Shown here in pieces: positions 49,446 through 61,185 of a DNA stretch of 64,000 bases. The stretch spans positions 1,436,501-1,500,500 of the forward strand of contig NC_134280.1 of NCBI RefSeq assembly GCF_949628215.1, given 5' to 3'. Both the position numbers and the translations under genes were made by a program. The DNA is from Phalacrocorax aristotelis (lineage: Eukaryota; Chordata; Aves; Suliformes; Phalacrocoracidae). The notes under the pieces are model-generated. The model did not search any database. It saw nothing but the letters and a program-made list of their open reading frames with translations, and was not told where the DNA came from. How positions within the stretch are numbered: the first letter of the stretch is position 1; each line of letters starts with the position of its first letter.

Positions 49446-50029
49446 TTATGTGAACCGATCCGAATTCATTTTTCGCAGTTTGGGTGGAAGGTTCCCTTCC
49501 ATCCTGCCGCCGCCTGACAGCTTCTGCAGCTTGGGCGGCAGGTCGGCCACCGACTGGCTGATGGGATCCGACATCATCTTTGTGGTTTTAGACACCAGTT
49601 TCTCCTCCGAATTCCCGGGCACCGAGCTGATCCGCTGGAGCTTCATGGGTAAATCCCCCATGCTGTAGGCCTTCTCAGAGGTGGTGGAACTCATCCTGAG
49701 CAGTTTTTTGGGGAAGTCTTCCCTCCCGGTTATTTTCTGCAGTTTTGAAGGTAGTTTTGTGCCAACTTCGTCGAGACCATCCAGGCAGTCCACTGAGTTA
49801 TTCCTTTCCTTGCTGTTGCTCACGGCGGGCGCTATCAAGGGAGAGGACATGAGCAGCATCTCCTCCTGCTCCTTCACGCTGTACGGGGGCGTGGGGACCT
49901 CAAACGTCGCGTGGAACTGCGAGTAATCGACTTTGAAGAACCCCTCCTCCAAGGAGATAACAGGGAAGAACCGATGACCCCAGAGCACCTCGTCCTCAGT
50001 GTAGGATGTCCTGGCTTGGCACGTCATCC
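49446..50029 (-). CDS. KCNJ3: KCNJ3 (GIRK1 / Kir3.1) last coding exon, C-terminal part
   Basis: This exon encodes the C-terminal 193 residues of the G-protein-gated inward-rectifier K+ channel subunit 1, which forms heterotetramers with GIRK2 or GIRK4 in neuronal and cardiac membranes and opens on binding G-beta-gamma. The frame starts with two bases completing a split Gly codon, then reads [17 protein letters not shown], the cytoplasmic beta-sheet core, and ends in MNSDRFT with a TAA stop at 49446-49448. By recalled mammalian numbering the first Met is residue 308. That places the G-beta-gamma-sensitive leucine (L333, in VISLEEGF) at codon 49950-49952. [19 protein letters not shown] is the conserved end of the Kir cytoplasmic domain. 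The remaining ~140 residues are the GIRK1-specific tail, rich in Ser, Lys and LPxKL motifs. The tail appears one residue shorter than in mammals (GGGRME near the end). The frame is intact. An upstream in-frame ATG at 50118-50120 is intronic. Pore and transmembrane exons are absent from the window. Identification is very secure; family statements are from memory. Confidence -1.
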
Positions 50030-50060
50030 CTGCAACGACCCAGGGAGAAAAACGTTCACC
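50030..50060 (-). other. KCNJ3: Splice acceptor of the KCNJ3 last coding exon
   Basis: Read on the minus strand, a pyrimidine-rich stretch (GTTTTTCTCCCTGGG) leads to TTGCAG and then GG-ATG. The AG is complementary to 50030-50031. The open frame continues about 31 codons upstream into the intron, but that part has no resemblance to Kir channels, whereas resemblance to GIRK1 starts exactly after this AG. The intron interrupts a Gly codon after its first base, matching the expected Gly-Met-Thr-Cys-Gln junction of GIRK1. Confidence -1.
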
Positions 50061-53000
50061 AGTTACGGACGTTTGTGGATGCACATAAATCTTGGGGTTT
50101 TTTTTTGAACATTTCAGCAAAACATATTTTATGTTTTTAAATGTATAGAAGAAAAGGCATTGGCATGCCTTCCATTTACGCGCGATAGCTATTAAATTGC
50201 CGTCCTCAAGGCGAAAGGAGCCAACAACAGAGGAAGAAGCGTAACTGAATAATTCACATCTACTGTTAGGGACACTTTCGAAGGCGCTGCTGACGAAGGG
50301 AAATACAGGGCTAACTGATAACCCCGGATTTAAACTAGCAAGAGCTGCTAATTGGAATATAAAGTTGGACTTGTCAGGATCTTCAAGTATTACTAAGCTA
50401 TTTCATATTTTCATCACTATGACGAATGTATACAAAACCAGACCCAACGCTTCATGCGCCGTATGCACAAACCAAGCCCGAGTTAGGGCGTTCCAACCCA
50501 CCAGCAAGCAGCAGGTGTGGCCTGTGAAATACATGTAATCCCCTTTAAGGCCTTCACCAGCAATCTGCTCATAGACCCGTCGCTGCCGGGCTGAGATCCA
50601 CGCTTCAAAAAAATTACCGGGGAAGAAGACATATGACTAAGAGGCACAACGCTGCCCTTCCTCTTCCTCCACCACCTCTCCCCATGGAGAAGAGTCCTCG
50701 TCCCGAGCACCCAGACCTGCCTGGCCCAGGGACCCATCTGACCTCAGAAATCAGGGAAACGATGACCGTGGATCATCAGAGGCTTCTAGAAGAAATCCTG
50801 CTGCCGCTTCTTGCTATTTTTTTTAAAAGGTACCTGTCTCAATCTGTAAACAGAATTACCCTGCCGTTTTATCCTAGTATAGCAAACTGGAAATATGACA
50901 TTTGGTTTTCAGGAAGCTAAATCTACCTCTGCAAACACATCCTCTGCTTAGCCGGCACACATGCCTTTAAGTCCGGGGAAAATTAAAGGAAACTTTGGAA
51001 GGCACAAGGAAAAACAGCAGCGGGGCTGTAGTGAGGGGGGGCGGGGGATGGATATGTGCCTGGTGCACATCATCACCATCAACAGCCAGAAAAATAAAAT
51101 GTTATTACACTTCATGTTACTGATAATGGAATCAAAGTTTTAATTTTGCATAGCGATTTCTACTGCTGACACGTCCGAGTATATCACAAGACACAAACCT
51201 CAGTGTTCTGTTTTATCTTTTAGGAGAAAAGTACGAACCCCAGGGGGCTTTGTTTTTTGCTCCCACCACCCCCGAAGGCGCCCCACCTGAGCTCACACAC
51301 CCGCAGGAGCCCACCCTGAGACCGAGCAATCCTACCCCCCTCCCACAGCCTCAGATGGGACGGGATTTTATACTTTATGATGCATTTTCACCTGGTCACC
51401 ATGTGTTTCTGTTCTGTTTACTAAGTGAAGTGGAAGCAATCACGTACCTAATGGGTTTAGAAAAAACCTGCAGTTTTTAGAAAAATGGTAATTAGAGTGA
51501 CTACTTCTTCCATCTGGGTCCTTTACTCTGCAGCTGCTCGTTCGCCGTACCTTCGCCACGGAAGCCCAGGCTCTTCCCCCTCTGCTTCTTCAGACCTGAC
51601 TTCCGAGGGAGACCTCATTAGCGAACGAACGCATCTAATAACGCGTGCAAATGGCAGGAGCCGCACTTGGAACTGGGGCTGCGGTGCCTGCGAAGCAGAT
51701 GGCTGGTTAACTCCGGTGACCTACGCCTTCGATAACAAATTGCTTAAAATGCAAATCTCTCTGTAGAGAAAAGTTGGTAACTGCCGCTCTCGCCGTGCCA
51801 CGGGCTTTGCTGAGGGGGTTGGAGCCGACCGCGGGCACGATCCCGTGGGAACGCTGCCGGGGCGGCTGCCCCGGCCACTGCAACGCTGCCCTGCAGAGAG
51901 CTGGTTGCTGGGGGGAAACGACTTGCACGGCTTTTTCTTTGCGTCAGCAGCACTAAAAAAAAGAGAATTAAGTTTTATTTGACAAGGTGTCCTATCAAAA
52001 TGCCACGGGGGATGTAGCAGAGGGCGTGAGGGGAGCGCGTGGGTCAGCAACACTGCCAGGGCTCGAGGAAGGGGACCAGCACACGGGACCAGCCAGCGCC
52101 TGCACCCGCATCCGCGGGAGATCCCACGGCCGATGCTGCACCCCCAGGGCAATGCCGGGCGCGGGACCTGCCGCCTGTGGGTCAGGCTCTCCCATTCCAG
52201 CCAGCCGCCGTGCTATTTCTACCGCCCCCCAGTCTATCACCCTGCCATCTACCAAACCTGCTGCTGCCAGCAGGCTTTCAAAGGAGGAACTTTATACCTG
52301 GTTACGATCGAAAAAAATATATCAGCTGAATCTCAGGAAGATCGGCTTCACGTTTTGTGGCATTGATGTAACCCTTTTTAAGCTCACCTGAGAGATAAAC
52401 ATTTGCAGGTATATAATTTTTCTTTAAAATCTATTTATCTTATTCACTAACAAACCTGAGGGTGCAAATTATTTTTAATAGCTTCTCAGGATGAACAGCA
52501 GCTGTTAATACGCTCCTCATTATAGGGAATACCTGGCACGCTAAGCAGACGATGCTAAGGGCTGCTAACACGCTCTGATAAGCCCTTGGACAAGAAATCA
52601 ATTCTCAGGTTTTCCTCCAGCATCGCTGCATTTCCTGGCTCTTCCTCCCCTTCCCAGTTTCTCAGCAAAGCCTCAGACTCCCAGCTATGAGCTTTGCAAT
52701 GCCTTCCTGCTGTTACACGCTTCGAGCAGAGCCAGCTCACAACAGCCCCGGCTGTAACCATCTCCTTGCTGTTACTGCAGCACAAACAACGGCGTTGCAG
52801 AAGGCACCTGATGACCGGAGCCGTTACCCGTGTCCTCGCGCGGGACAAGCAGCAGCTCTTCCCACGCGTCCTAAACGCACGGCCCGTGGTCGCTCCTGTG
52901 GGAGAATTAAAGCTGGCTTCGGCTCCTGGGAGAGGCACGGTCCTGGGGGCTGCCAGCCAGAACACTAACGGCATGTACACCCGCACCAGGAGCGCCTCGC

Positions 53001-53330
53001 TCAGGGCGTCCAAAAGCCGCTAACGCTGTTTCCCACAGCCAGGGTAAGACTCACCGCAGGCGAGGTGGGGTCATACATCGCCCACAGCTCGGCTCTCCCC
53101 TCACCTGCTCCACGAGCTGCGGCGCGAACAGGCTGCCTGGGCAGGAAAGCACCGAACCAAAAATCAGAGGGTATTTCCACATCTTCCTATAGAACAAGCA
53201 CCTGGGTGCAACCCACCACCGACAGCCCTTCTTGCTAACTGCCTCGGGATTATTTTCCATTAATTTATGCTGAGATAAATATAGGCCTTTTATCTTAATG
53301 CATATGTAGTTTCGTTCTGACCTTTAAAAA

Positions 53331-53360
53331 ATAAAGATGCATAAAGACGCATAAAGCAGC
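53331..53360. repeat. 10-bp tandem repeat, about three copies
   Basis: ATAAAGATGC, ATAAAGACGC and ATAAAGCAGC follow one another with progressive divergence inside the KCNJ3 intron. Confidence -1.
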
Positions 53361-54529
53361 AGGAGGCCGGCAGCCGCGCTGGGCCATGCCAAGGCGTGGG
53401 GTCGGGCTGCTGGAGGGTACCTGCCACGCTGCCGTGGGCACGGGCTCACGCCTCTAACAGGTCAGGCTAGTAAGTTTTCCTCTCCTTCTGTCGGTATGAA
53501 AGGCTTTTCTTTTTTTTATTTGTGCTTTTTCTTGTTCATAAGAAGTTATTCATCAGCAGGGTTAGCAGCCAGCAGATCCTTCGATGCCTTCATCGTGTTA
53601 ATGGGCCTGTTAAAATTTTACCAAGTTGCCTACATTATTAATATTCATTTGCAGTATAAATTTTAAAACTCTTGTTTGGAAGCAAACATGCTGTATGCAG
53701 TGCATATAATTAAAAAGCCATCCATTTGTCAAAGTAAAAGGTTTCGATGCATTTTGTTCATCGCTCCTAACGCACCCTTCCATCACGAAGTGCTCTCCCG
53801 AGCTGTTAACGGCCGGTGATCGCAGCGCGTGTTCGCAAAGCTCTGCCTGCATACAAACAGCAACAGGGCACCTGAAAAAGAGCTACGCTTATGCGTGTAT
53901 TCCAGCACAAAACCCAGGCCAAATGTCCAATACAGCCCCTCTCTATTATTTAAAAAGCAGAGGCTGCAAAGTCATTGCTCGCTATGTGCGAGGGGAGAGG
54001 CTTTCACCCAGAAGCACGGCTCCTACGGGGGCAAGCAATGCCGTTGTGCCTGAATGCCCCGTACTTTCACAAACCTCACTCCCGTGTACCTGGGACCACC
54101 CCTACCCACATCACCTCCCACCGTTTCCAGGAATTATATTCCTTCTCCAGAAACCAGGAGCTGACTTTGTTTCCAAAATATTACGAATAAAGAGCTTGAA
54201 GGAAGGGAAGGACAAAGTTTTGCGACTCATCCCCTCACGGGCAGAGGCTGCAGCACTGTTAGGGCCAGTGTCGGTATCAGACATTACTAGAAATTCTGCT
54301 ACTGATTAAATTCAGTCACTTACACCCACCCGTAGCGATCCGGCATCCCTCTGTAGAGTCCGCCACATAACGCCACGGTCCGTAACGCAGGGAAGCCCCA
54401 GCCATGCATATGTAGGAAAATTTTCCATTAACTTCCTTAAATAATGTACAGCAGAGCAGCTCCGGAGGATGAGCATGGATTAAACCGAGGTATTTCTTTC
54501 CCCAATTTGATATGAAAGTCCCTTTTATT

Positions 54530-54790
54530 TATTTTTTTTTTTTAATAATCATGTCTTCTCCTTTCAGCATTCGCTCTATCTGAAGCAAGTGCTATCACTG
54601 GAGAAAAACGCATCTATCTGTCATATTATAAATTATTAATTACAAGTTGTTATTTCTAATGAGGTAGAACTCTTGGTTTTAGAGCCCTAGCCGAGCTGGA
54701 GAAGTGGATGCAATTATCCCACCCTCAGCCAAGCAGCAGACTATTTAAGCTTTTATTTTTCTCTGTCTCTGTCTAAATGCAGGTTTAGAC
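54530..54790. promoter_or_regulatory. Candidate intronic enhancer in KCNJ3
   Basis: Repeat-free, with overlapping homeodomain cores ATTAATTA at 54635-54642 inside AAATTATTAATTACAAG. It is followed by TGCAATTATCCCACC (GATA or OTX-like TTATCC). It lies about 4.6 kb upstream of the last exon. Confidence -1.
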
Positions 54791-55081
54791 TGAATATTCC
54801 ACTTCCAGGAAACACCAGCAAGAAACAGGGCTGTGCAAACACCTGGAGACAGCTGACAGGGACCAGAGCTCCCTGCGTGCTCGCTCAGTAACCACGTAAT
54901 ACAGAGGTTTGGTGCCGTTGGGGTGATGCCGGTGACAATTCCTCAGCATCTGAAATCCTAATAATTCAGTTAATGAGCCTGATTGCTTCTAGCTTTGCTA
55001 CAGGATAAGGCCAGCTCCCCAGGAAGGTGAAGGCATCCCAAAGGACAACGGCTGTTGCCAGCAAAGCCACCAAAACTCCAG

Positions 55082-55250
55082 CATAGAATCACAGAATCAT
55101 TAAGGTTGGGAAAGACCTCTGGGATCATCACGCCCAACCCCCAACCCAACACCCCCAGGCCTCCTAAACCATGTCCCCAGGTGCCACGTCTGCACGGTGT
55201 TTGAACCCCCCCAGGGACGGCGACTCCCCCACCTCTCTGGGCAGCCTCGT
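55082..55250 (-). mobile_element. CR1 LINE fragment in KCNJ3 intron
   Basis: The inverted CR1 tail starts CATAGAATCACAGAATCATT and continues with AAGGTTGGGAAAGACCTC, then CCAACCCAACACCCCCAGGC, and ends near CCCACCTCTCTGGGCAGCC. It runs in the same direction as KCNJ3 transcription. It is only about 170 bases long and lacks coding sequence. Its diagnostic internal block is nearly identical to that of the 15.3 kb copy, so the two derive from the same subfamily. Confidence -1.
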
Positions 55251-56984
55251 CTTGCATCGCCCGAAGTCCCGTCCCATCTATGTTGGCCGTGACGTCCCCG
55301 TTGCTGCAGGTACCTGACACAGTTGGACATGGACAACCCTTCCTTTGTCACGAGCACGCTTGCCTTCGGACCCCACGCTGGCTTGGTAAGCCTGAGCTCA
55401 ATTACAGTCATGACTGTGGTTAGCACTGGCTTTAGACAGATTAGACATGTCCTAAAGTGCCCAGGTACACGGTCCTTCCGAAGCAACCAGAGAACGGCGA
55501 AAAAGCAAAGAGTCCTACCGCCTGTGACCTGCTGCCAGCTCAGCTGAGAGCTGCCTCCCCAAATTAGCAAGGGGGGGCGCAGATGGAGGACAAAAATATC
55601 TGTAAATAAACGCTTTGACTAATTCTATCCTATAATAACCCTCAAATTATTTCTAAATTTCTAAAGTACCCAGATGGAGCTGGCTGTATTCAGGCAATTT
55701 CTAGAACTCGTAATATACTGCCTTGAAAAAAAAATCACAGGCGTGCTGTTATTTATACGGCCCTCTCACATTTTATGAAGTTGGCTGATAGTTGACAAAT
55801 CATAGAACACTAAAAAGCTCTTACAGCCCCCCCGTGAAAGTCTTCAGAAGCAATTTAGGCCTACAAAGGTTATATGGCTCTTTTCTCCCTCCAAGGTAAA
55901 GAAAGAAATTTCACCTTAAATCTTTTTGTGTTTCTGGGCTGCAACTTGCTGGCCAAGGGCTGGGCACAGGGACACCAGGAGGGGCCCTTCTTAACACGGA
56001 AACATGGAAAATTTAAGGGGAAAGAGAGAATTATTTCGGCATTACAATGGCTCAACAGCGCATCGCCCCAACGGCACCAAGAAGGGGCATCTTGGCATCC
56101 CACCCGCCAGGGCGGGAGCAAAGAGAGACCCTCCAGCAAAAACGCACAAAACGCACAAAAAAAAGAAGTGTATGCTAATATTTTGTCATATTTTTTTTCT
56201 TCTTTTTTTTTTTTTAATTAAGAGCTAGAGCCTTGCATGTTAAAATGCCTGGACCTAAGCCAGCTCCAAAAGGCTGCCTGGCCAGCCAGGCCGCTCTTCC
56301 TTTCACATGCTTTACTTTGCATTTTTTTTTGGGGGGGGTGTTTCCTCCCTTAAACCTGCAGTTTATCTATAAAGCCTGAAAAACGTGTTACAAATCAATC
56401 ACCCAGCAATGTTAAATCAGTTACTAAGAACTAAGCTAATTTACAGCTGCGACCTAAGGCCCACGAAGGCACGAGTCAAACTTGGTGGGAGACTCGATAT
56501 GAAAATACGCCACGCTCATCCTGCACTCTTGCAGGACCAAGGGAAGATTTACCGCCGCAGAAAAAAAGGAGCTGCGTCATTTCCACAGCAATCTCTCCTC
56601 TTCCAGGACTGCAGAGAAAACACGGGAGGAGAAGGTGGTTTTATCACATCTCGCTCGGTAACGGTGTGACACCCAGATGTTAACATCTGGCCCCTGCACC
56701 ACCCTGTATCTGAAACGCCAATAGATGCCTGAGCTGTGCGATAAGCCAGAAAACGGGAGCCTGAAATGGCAGGTCAGAAGCAAAGCTCGGAGCGAAGGAT
56801 GCTCTCAAGCTTTTCCTCTCAATGTCCGTTGCCACATTATTTTTTAATGTAAGTTAAAATGACACGCTGTGCTATGCACAGCTGAGAAATGTACAGCCTG
56901 ACGGAGGGCTCCTAAGCAGACAGCGTCTAAACTCTAGCACTTCCCATCTATTTGGAAAGAAGAGCTATTTTAAGCGTCGTCATA

Positions 56985-57220
56985 ATTTCAGGGGATTTTT
57001 TTTTTAATTAACGCGATGATAGTTTGACATGCAATAAAGAGCAAATGAAACTTTCTGTCAACGCGCGGCCGCCAGCCTCTGCCACTGTCTGCTCTCAATG
57101 TCTGCTTTAATGCACCGGCGCTTTTGCAGCCTGATTTTCTTCAGTAGAAGGGAGATGGGCAGCCAACTTGCCATTTATTGCCTCTGGTTACCTTTAGAGT
57201 CATGTTTCAATTAAAAAAAA
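56985..57220. promoter_or_regulatory. Candidate intronic enhancer in KCNJ3
   Basis: Contains palindromic TTAATTAA at 57004-57011, then GATAGTTTGACATGCAATAA and AGCAAATGAAACTTTCTGTC, in repeat-free sequence. Weak to moderate call. Confidence -1.
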
Positions 57221-60200
57221 AAAAAGCCTTTTGTTAAAAAGAAAAAAGATACGGCATCTCCCGAAACGCAAGAGACACAAAGACTCTTAAGGGCAACAGC
57301 TGCAAACAGGCGCTCTATGAATTCATGAAAACAGAAGGATGTGAATTCCAAGCCCTGCCTGAGGCCGCGGGGGTGTTTCAGGCGGCGGAGGCAGGCAGTG
57401 ACCGAGCAGCGGCTCAGCAGACGCGCGGGGTTCGGGAAGGGCGTGCAACACAACCTGCCCACCCTGCCCCGGCAGGGACATCGGCCGCCACCGCCACAGC
57501 CCTCTCCGGAGCCAGCGCGGGTGTGCCACGGGGCGAGAGGGGAGGAGGCGGCGAAAATAGTTCAGATTTTGGTTAATTGCAAATAATCCGAGGTCTTTGT
57601 TTCTGTAATGAGTGAACTGCCTATTTTGTTCTTTAAACTTACCTCTGGTTTCTTAGACCGTGACACAAATAGGTCCTGGGATGAGATACAAAGCAAAGCA
57701 GTGGACCAGCTCCACAGGAGCCGCCTCCCTCTTTCATAGCAGAATGAAAAAGTGGGAAAAACCGTGGAGATCTTGGGGTACCAGTGGCGGAGACACCGGA
57801 GCGGAGGTGTCCCAGAGCACCCCCTCGATACACATGCAGCTGGGACAAGACCGTGAGTGAGGGGTAACTCCGGGTGCTGGACAGGCGACGGGGCAGGGTA
57901 AAGTGGCCAACTCAAGTGAGAGCATCATTTCTCTCGAAATTTCGATCTGCAGCAGGCCCTTCTAGAACACTTAATGCTTAATCACCATTTATTACCAAGA
58001 TCTAGAAATTGCCCCCACAAAAGGAGGTCAGAGATTAAACAAATTAAGCACGTATGCAAAAGGGAACAAAGGGAGCAGAGCCAACTAAGGAAGGCAACGC
58101 ACGCGTTGATGCAAGAGTCAGACATCAGTCTTATGCTAAACATCTTAATTTCTCATCACACTGAATACCAAACCCAGGCTTCTGCTCTGCTACTCAATTT
58201 AGACACGTTGTTTATGCTCCGGCACTATAAATACCTCCTGGTTTATTCAGACTGTGCTGTTCTCCCAGGAGCTATCTTGACACTTAAAAAATAGCGGTGA
58301 CAGCCAAGGTATTTTTCTTATCAGCCTGTCCTCTTCTCAGGGCAATTTTTAATCACTCATAGACACATAGTTTTCTGACATCTTGCAGACAGCTCATCTC
58401 GATGCTTACCAGGACCACAGCTACCCATCATTAGCACAAATTACAGCAGGCTTCAGAAAATGCCATAAAGCCAGCGCATAAAAGCAAGGCACCACTGCAC
58501 ATATTAATACTTCTCCCGCATATAGGAATGCAACAGGCGGCTGCAGGCGAGTTAACCCTCCCTCTTTTGTATTAGCCACCTACAAAAAAAAAAGGGGGGG
58601 AAAAAAATGAAAGCAGGGCAGCCTTCAGCGCTGCCCTTCTGTGCTCAGCCCGCAGACGTCTGCAGCACTATTTCCCATGCTTTTGAAAAGACAGAGCCAG
58701 AAGTACAGTTATCTGAACAAATCTGTCCAACGCTCATTTAATGCAGTGACAGAAATCTACACCATCTGAGAATCTGGCCTGGTATTTTTATTATCTCTTT
58801 TTTCTTTAACCAAAACCCCCACATTATTCTGAGAGACTCTGATCCGTTCCCTCCTACCTACGTGCAGGAGTGCGTCAGGGCTGATTTCAGCCCCTTCAGC
58901 TCCTTTCTTTGAGCAGATCTTTTTTTTTTTTGCAGAGCCATCTGCCACATTCCCGTTTTTGCATCATTTCCCTCCTACCGGGATGTTATTGAAGAAGCAG
59001 CAGCAGCACCAAAATGGCAGTGTTTAATTCCCTGCTCCATGCAGCTCTCTGCTAGGACGCATCGCGAGCGCTGCTGGCGCCGGGCGCGGGAGGAGGAAGA
59101 GGCAGGAGGAAAGGGATAGAGGGAGGAAAGGGGGACGGTAACGGGGAGAGGCAGCACACCCGTTTGCACTGGATGGGGATATCTGCAGGATGCTCATAGA
59201 CAGAGCTGGCGATACAAGTGGTCCCTGACATAAGACAGAGATGCCTGTCCATGCCCGGACAAAGTGCAGTGGATGCTCTCCAGAGCTCCCCTCCAGCCTC
59301 AAGTATTCCATAATTTTCACTGATAACACAGTCCTACAGTAACTTTCCCCATGCTAATAGTTCACAATATCTTCAAAACCTTGGAGCAGACGGAGAAGGT
59401 TCACCACCGGCGGCAAAGTGCGCCAGAGCCCTCCTGCTCTGGGGAGCCGAGCGGCCGGCAGCGGTGCCGGGGAAGTTCGGGGTGCCCTCGCCCACCTCCC
59501 CAGCCCCAGCCCGGGCACCGCACGCTGCGACAACAACTGAAATTCTGCGTGGCCGAGGACACGTTGCAACGGGCAAGGGGGCATCTTCCATAACCCGGTA
59601 ACTCTTTCCAGCTCTGGGCTCCCCAAATTATTGCAAAGTTAAAGTGTTTCGTTTAACGTTAGTCTGTGAATAGCTTCTACCAAAGGAGAAATAACTTCTA
59701 AAAATAAAAACGAACACTTACCAAAAAACGCACATTTCAACATAATGCAGCACTGTGCCGGGTCCCACGTGGCAAAGTCCCGTTGTCACCGGGCTCGGGG
59801 CCGACCTGCCGCGGGTGCTGCAGCACCAGCCTGCGCAGGGCGTAACTAAACGGGGTCTGCTGCAGAGGCGATGGCTGTGAAACCACGACCTGCTCCTCGC
59901 ACGTGCGTCGAGATCCACCACCCGAGCGGCGAATGGAGAAGCCTCGTGGCAAGCACCGGCTGCTGCGGCCACGGCCACACCACAGGGCAGGGAGGAAATC
60001 ACTGCTCTTTTACTATTTACTATTTCATGCCTGCTCCATCAATAGCAGGACTTGATTTCAAAAGCAAGAAGTTCTCAGTTATCCTTAATTAACATCAGAA
60101 TACGTTTCTTCCCTTGTTTAGTATCAGAAGTGATCTGCCTCCGAGCTGCCTGAACCACCTCCTCCCTTGACTGCTTAAAGAAAAGCCCCGGGGTAGCTGT

Positions 60201-60974
60201 CTCTGTGCTGGATTCCCCTTCAAATTGCAACTACAGTTCTTCAGTAAGCACTAAAAAGCTGGGTTCTGCAATTAAAGGAGTTTCAGCTCCAGAATGCAGT
60301 AAAAAATGCAGTGTTTTTATTTGTAGCACAATGTAACTGTCCATTGGGGATGTTGGGGAAGAGACACGGGAAGAAAGGATTGTTTTGTTAAATCAGAAGA
60401 AAATTGTTTGGGGTCAGAGGATGGAACATACGGCTAGAGTGAAACATGAGAGAAGTCTGCCAATCAGGCAGTCAGAAAAGGGGGGGGAAAGACATTTAAA
60501 ATAAATTACCCTCTTCGAATGAGAACATTTTAATTATGAGGCAAGAAACACAAACCCAAACCCCAACGCTTCCCTCTGAATACACGATTTCTTCAGCAGC
60601 CCTACGCTTCTCCAAACACCCACCCAGCCATATGCCGCTGAGCACCAAAATAGAGCGCTTTAATCTTCAGGGCTTTGGCAGGCCTAAAAAAAAAACCACT
60701 GAAGAAATATTTCACGTTAGAGACTGCCTTCCTGAGATGGAAAACTATTTTTCTTCCTATTGAGAAGCACCATTTGCTGGTGCTACACAATACAGCCACG
60801 CAGCTGGTGCGTTTTCGCGCTCCAGGTTACACGAGCGTCTCCTGACTGCTGCCTGCGGGGAGAGGCGGCGGAGAGCGACCTGCTGCCGCACCGGTTCCTC
60901 CTCCCCAGCATCCCTCCCTGCATCCTGGTACGGGAAAAGGCTCTCAGGGGATGGCTGGGAGGCTTGTTTCATAC

Positions 60975-61185
60975 CATAAACCCGGCAGCCAATTTGTAAG
61001 CTGAAAATAATGTGCCATTTGGTATGAACTGTATCAATAGAAGGATGAAATACAACACGGAGCTGTGTTTGGAAATAAACTTTCCTTACTTAGTGTTGTT
61101 GGTCTAACGTATGGATTAATTTGTTGAATATCATTGCAACATTAAACATTTTGAGGCAATCAATTCATCCCCTGCATGGCTTCAA
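60975..61185. promoter_or_regulatory. Candidate intronic enhancer in KCNJ3
   Basis: AT-rich unique block including CAATTTGTAAGCTGAAAATA, GTATGGATTAATTTGTTG and ATTGCAACATTAAAC. Its texture resembles deeply conserved non-coding DNA. Weak to moderate call. Confidence -1.

Larger units (their letters stand above)
50061..55081 (-). other. KCNJ3 intron upstream of the last exon, proximal part
   Basis: Intron sequence follows the acceptor. No other Kir-like frame occurs on the minus strand, so the preceding exon is farther right. A GC-rich pocket around 51.8-52.2 kb gives overlapping chance frames. A short 10-bp tandem repeat lies at 53331-53360 and a candidate regulatory segment at 54530-54790. 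Confidence -1.

Noticed and set aside
50028..50120. In-frame extension of the KCNJ3 exon to an upstream ATG
   Set aside because: Resemblance to GIRK1 begins exactly after the AG acceptor at 50030-50031; the extension reads intron sequence.
19465..53325. Exact NBRE octamers (TGACCTTT) at 19465, 26808, 33024 and 53318, suggestive of NR4A2 autoregulation
   Set aside because: About two such words are expected by chance on both strands of 64 kb, and four scattered sites with no clustering are not convincing.
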